Shown: positions 31,505 to 33,080 of the stretch, piece by piece
Position numbering within the stretch: position 1 is the first letter of the stretch
Layout: each line of letters starts with the position of its first letter
Assembly: GCA_030019205.1 (NCBI GenBank)
Contig: JASEFH010000026.1
Location: 1-33,080, forward strand
Length of the DNA: 33,080 nt
DNA from: Methanomicrobiales archaeon
GTDB lineage: Archaea; Halobacteriota; Methanomicrobia; Methanomicrobiales; JACTUA01
Direction: 5' to 3'
The notes under the pieces: generated by a model
The model's input: the letters and a program-made list of their open reading frames with translations, nothing else
Told to the model about the DNA's origin: nothing
Database searches by the model: none
Program-made: the position numbers and the translations under genes

Positions 31505-31619
31505 TTTCCCGATCGGCGGGAACAGGTTTGCCTCGCGGCGGGCAGCTCCCGCAGGGGAGAGCGTGCGCTCTCACCGCCTGCATCGGGAGGCTCCCTGCCG
31601 TCCTCGACCCGGATCGGTG

Positions 31620-33071
31620 TCAACGGTCCAGCCACCAGGGCCAGGGGATCCCCAGCTGCACGACGATCTCCCGGAAGTCCTCAAGAAACGCCCGGTCCAG
31701 CCGCAGCAGCACCAGGGTATACACCACCCCTCCCAGAAGGACCGTCAGGAAGAGTGTGACCACGCTGTCCGGGGGAACGATGAACCGCAGGATGCCGACG
31801 GCTGCCGCCATGACCAGCGCCGCGATGCAGATATTCAGGACAGGCCTCCTCTCCAGCCTCACGCGGATGAGCCGCGAGAGCACGCGGTAGGCAAGCGCGG
31901 CGTTGAGCAGCATGGTGGCGAGCGTCGCGATCGCCGCCCCCACGATGCCCACCAGCGGGATCAGGGCGATATTGATCAGGATGTTGGCCGTGGCCGCGGC
32001 GGCGGTCACCTTGAACGACTCCCGCGGCTGATCGAGGGCGCTGATGCTGCTCGTCAGGAGGTACATGAAGACGTTCACGATCTGGACGGCCAGGAGGACG
32101 GCGAGGGCCGGCGCCCCCGTCACGAACGGCTCTCCGTAGAGGTAGAAGAGCAGTCTGTCCCCGAGCAGCCACCCGCCCACGGCGACGGGGATCGCCAGGA
32201 TGAGGGCGTAGGAGAAGGAGCGGGCCATCGCCGTCTCCACGATGCGCAGATTCCCATCCGTACCCCATCCGCTGATCTTCGGGAACAGCACGGTCTGCAG
32301 GGCGATGGTGGTGAAGGTGGCGATCGACGTGAGCTGGAATGCGGTGCGGTAGATGCCAACATCGGCATTGCCCAGAAAATAGCCGATCAGGATCGTATCC
32401 GAATACGTGTAGACCAAAGTCCCGCTCGCCGCCAGGAACGACCAGAAGGAGAAGGAGAAGAGGCTCTTCAGGTGGCCAAGGTCGAACCGCGCCAGGCGGA
32501 GATCCAGAAACCTGAAATTGATCGCACCTCCGACGATGACACCGGCAATGAATCCCCCGGCGAGACCTGCAAGGCCGTATCCCAGGAAGACGGCCAGGAT
32601 CTGCACCAGAACCTTGATGACGTTGCCCAGCAGGTTGCTGACCTGGTACACGCCCACCTTGCCCGTCCCATAGATCCCCCTCCCGATGCTGGACGAGAAG
32701 ATGCCGACGATTAACGCCGCAATGAGCCAGAAGAACATCCCCGACTCCTGCAGGTCCACGAATCGATCCTGCAGAGCGAGAAGCAGCAGCACCGATCCCG
32801 CGATCAGCAGGACCCGCAGGAACACGTATGCCGTGAAGAACGCCGACTGGTCCTTCCCCTCCGATATCCGTTTGACCGCGGCGCCGCCGAACCCGCCGTC
32901 CCCGATCAGGTCGAAGATGCCCAGGTAGGCGAGGAAGAGGAAGTAGGCACCGAGGATGGAGGGACCGAGCACGTGGGCGAAGTAGAAGGTGGCGACAAAC
33001 CCGATGATCGTCAGGGCGATCGTGGATGCGAGCGTGATGAGGCTCTGCCGCTGGACCGCACCGAGGCCCAT
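31620..33071 (-). CDS. Wzx-like polysaccharide/lipid-linked oligosaccharide flippase (MATE/MOP superfamily)
   Basis: 483-aa integral membrane protein with about 12-14 hydrophobic segments. The N-terminal FYFAHVLGPSILGAYFLFLAYLGIF is the typical first helix pair of Wzx/RfbX flippases (polysaccharide biosynthesis family), followed by LIGDGGFGGAAVKRISEG. Such proteins flip lipid-linked glycans across the membrane. Only nine bases remain upstream in the window, so an earlier start cannot be excluded; ATG at 33071 gives a normal N-terminus. Next to the GT4 gene and wecB it supports a glycan-assembly region. Confidence 0.9.
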   Translation of the reverse strand: MGLGAVQRQSLITLASTIALTIIGFVATFYFAHVLGPSILGAYFLFLAYLGIFDLIGDGGFGGAAVKRISEGKDQSAFFTAYVFLRVLLIAGSVLLLLALQDRFVDLQESGMFFWLIAALIVGIFSSSIGRGIYGTGKVGVYQVSNLLGNVIKVLVQILAVFLGYGLAGLAGGFIAGVIVGGAINFRFLDLRLARFDLGHLKSLFSFSFWSFLAASGTLVYTYSDTILIGYFLGNADVGIYRTAFQLTSIATFTTIALQTVLFPKISGWGTDGNLRIVETAMARSFSYALILAIPVAVGGWLLGDRLLFYLYGEPFVTGAPALAVLLAVQIVNVFMYLLTSSISALDQPRESFKVTAAAATANILINIALIPLVGIVGAAIATLATMLLNAALAYRVLSRLIRVRLERRPVLNICIAALVMAAAVGILRFIVPPDSVVTLFLTVLLGGVVYTLVLLRLDRAFLEDFREIVVQLGIPWPWWLDR

Positions 33072-33080
33072 GACGCGCGA

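Noticed and set aside
1-33080. CRISPR array, tRNA or rRNA genes, and toxin-antitoxin or phage modules
   Set aside because: No regularly spaced repeats, no tRNA-like cloverleaf or rRNA sequence recognised, and no phage or toxin motifs in the predicted proteins.

Overview
The window looks like chromosomal DNA of a high-GC, formate-using methanogenic archaeon, most probably of the order Methanomicrobiales (Methanoculleus/Methanofollis-like). The case rests on gene content: an archaeal TATA-binding protein, two copies of F420-type formate dehydrogenase with a formate channel, two methanofuran biosynthesis genes (mfnD, mfnF), Sep-tRNA:Cys-tRNA synthase, an archaeal Mre11-Rad50-NurA-HerA cluster and a DUF2150 gene. 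Promoters are archaeal (AT-rich TATA boxes about 25-30 bases before the start of transcription), Shine-Dalgarno sites of the GAGGTG type precede many genes, and T-runs end the fdh operons. No tRNA, rRNA, CRISPR array or complete insertion sequence was seen.

Layout. 1-1244 (+): the tail of an AMP-forming acyl-CoA synthetase, tbp, and a small winged-helix regulator separated from tbp by a structured hairpin. 1241-4213 (-): rpiA, surE, a small gene broken by a frameshift, and a membrane protein that fuses a PAP2 phosphatase to a polyprenol/phytol-kinase-like domain. 4271-6314 (+): mfnD, mfnF and a tiny membrane zinc-ribbon protein in an overlapping operon; its 3' end overlaps an opposing zinc/HTH protein (6162-6773, -). 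6970-15541 (+): fdhA1-fdhB1, fdhA2-fdhB2, fdhC and a membrane OB-fold protein.

15847-22762 (-): mre11-rad50-nurA-herA, all overlapping, the archaeal double-strand-break end-resection set. 22876-24233 (+): a 60-residue ORF overlapping the gene for SepCysS. 24226-25404 (-): thiI, convergent with and overlapping SepCysS. 25405-25861: a gene-poor stretch with a strong G-quadruplex/hairpin motif. 25862-27181 (-): a CNNM/CorC-family membrane protein. 27420-28677 (+): DUF2150, a four-cysteine protein and a doubtful small ORF. 28682-33071: an envelope glycan group, with wecB (+), then a GT4 glycosyltransferase and a Wzx-like flippase (-).

How the genes work together. FdhC would import formate; FdhAB oxidises it to CO2 and reduces F420, and methanofuran (MfnD/MfnF) is the C1 carrier for the CO2 then reduced to methane. 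SepCysS and ThiI both belong to tRNA-linked sulfur chemistry. The two fdhAB copies are a mosaic of diverged and almost identical stretches, which points to recent gene conversion. The most unusual items are the PAP2-kinase fusion, the short ORF translationally coupled to SepCysS, the G4 motif at 25560, the inverted repeat around the fdhC TATA-like box, and the antisense overlap of two cysteine-rich genes near 6200. None of these could be tested by database search here.
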